6,455 nt of DNA from positions 1 to 6,455 of the forward strand of contig CAJZGQ010000062.1 of the NCBI GenBank assembly GCA_916048115.1. Reading direction: 5' to 3'. The notes beneath the pieces were generated by a model. That model was given only the letters and a program-made list of their open reading frames with translations. It was not told where the DNA came from and did no database searches. Below are positions 6,311 through 6,455 of the stretch, one piece after another (position 1 is the stretch's first letter; every line of letters starts with the position of its first letter). Position numbers and translations under genes: made by a program. Origin of the DNA: an uncultured Streptococcus sp. Its GTDB lineage: Bacteria; Bacillota; Bacilli; Lactobacillales; Streptococcaceae.

Positions 6311-6455
6311 AGTCTTCTTGTTTAATTTGTTCCAACATCTTCTCTTCTTCTGCTGTCAACTCATAGTTTTCTAGCAAGTCTGGCCGACGTTCTAAGGTCT
6401 TTTTCAAACTCTGATAGAGGCGCCATTGACGGATATTTTCATGGTGACCACTCAT
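6309..6455 (-). CDS. trmD: tRNA (guanine37-N1)-methyltransferase TrmD, C-terminal fragment (partial)
   Basis: Forty-eight codons are visible before a TAA stop; the rest of the gene lies beyond the right edge. The peptide begins [12 protein letters not shown], continues with [14 protein letters not shown], and ends with [13 protein letters not shown]. The motif SG(H/N)H..I..WR followed by RRPDLL is the signature of the TrmD C-terminal domain, which helps bind tRNA and forms part of the homodimer. TrmD methylates N1 of G37 next to the anticodon using S-adenosylmethionine and prevents +1 frameshifting. In family members the SGHH motif is internal, normally preceded by a stretch like PxVLM, so the methionine at the window edge is probably not the start codon. 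The catalytic knot domain cannot be assessed. No SD can be evaluated because the sequence ends here. A truncated remnant is possible but less likely. Confidence 0.88.
   Translation of the reverse strand: MSGHHENIRQWRLYQSLKKTLERRPDLLENYELTAEEEKMLEQIKQED

Overview
The window looks like a chromosomal segment from a low-to-moderate GC Firmicute, most probably an oral or viridans-group Streptococcus. That rests on the fruR-fruK-fruA gene order, strong AAGGAGG-type ribosome binding sites, a CcpA-type cre box, a SEC10/PgrA-type surface protein, and the style of the TrmD C-terminus. I cannot name the species from sequence alone. Every gene reads on the minus strand, so transcription runs from right (6455) to left (1).

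From right to left in transcription order: (1) 6309-6455 holds the last 48 codons of a gene that runs off the right edge, recognisable as the C-terminus of the tRNA (guanine37-N1)-methyltransferase TrmD. It closes with an intrinsic terminator built on its own stop codon. (2) A short gap with an extended -10 promoter leads to a large secreted surface protein (3849-6170). It has a signal peptide, a long coiled coil, a CAP/SCP-like globular domain, a second long coiled coil, a proline-rich spacer, and a C-terminal hydrophobic segment with a lysine tail. A strong terminator (3730-3781) closes this unit. (3) A consensus promoter with a perfect cre box over the predicted start site, and possible FruR half-sites just upstream, drives the fructose operon. 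fruR (DeoR-family regulator), fruK (1-phosphofructokinase) and fruA (fructose PTS EIIABC) follow with 4-base overlaps at both junctions.

Functionally, FruA imports fructose as fructose-1-phosphate, FruK phosphorylates it to fructose-1,6-bisphosphate for glycolysis, and FruR is expected to repress the operon until fructose-1-phosphate accumulates. The cre box puts the operon under CcpA-dependent catabolite repression. The surface protein appears to be an independent unit with its own promoter and terminator.

The fructose operon and trmD are ordinary core genes. The surface protein deserves the most attention. Its architecture matches the enterococcal surface-exclusion protein PrgA/Sec10, but no conjugation genes are visible and it has no recognisable LPXTG sortase motif where one should be. 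I found no mobile element, CRISPR array, tRNA or rRNA, and no convincing gene on the plus strand.
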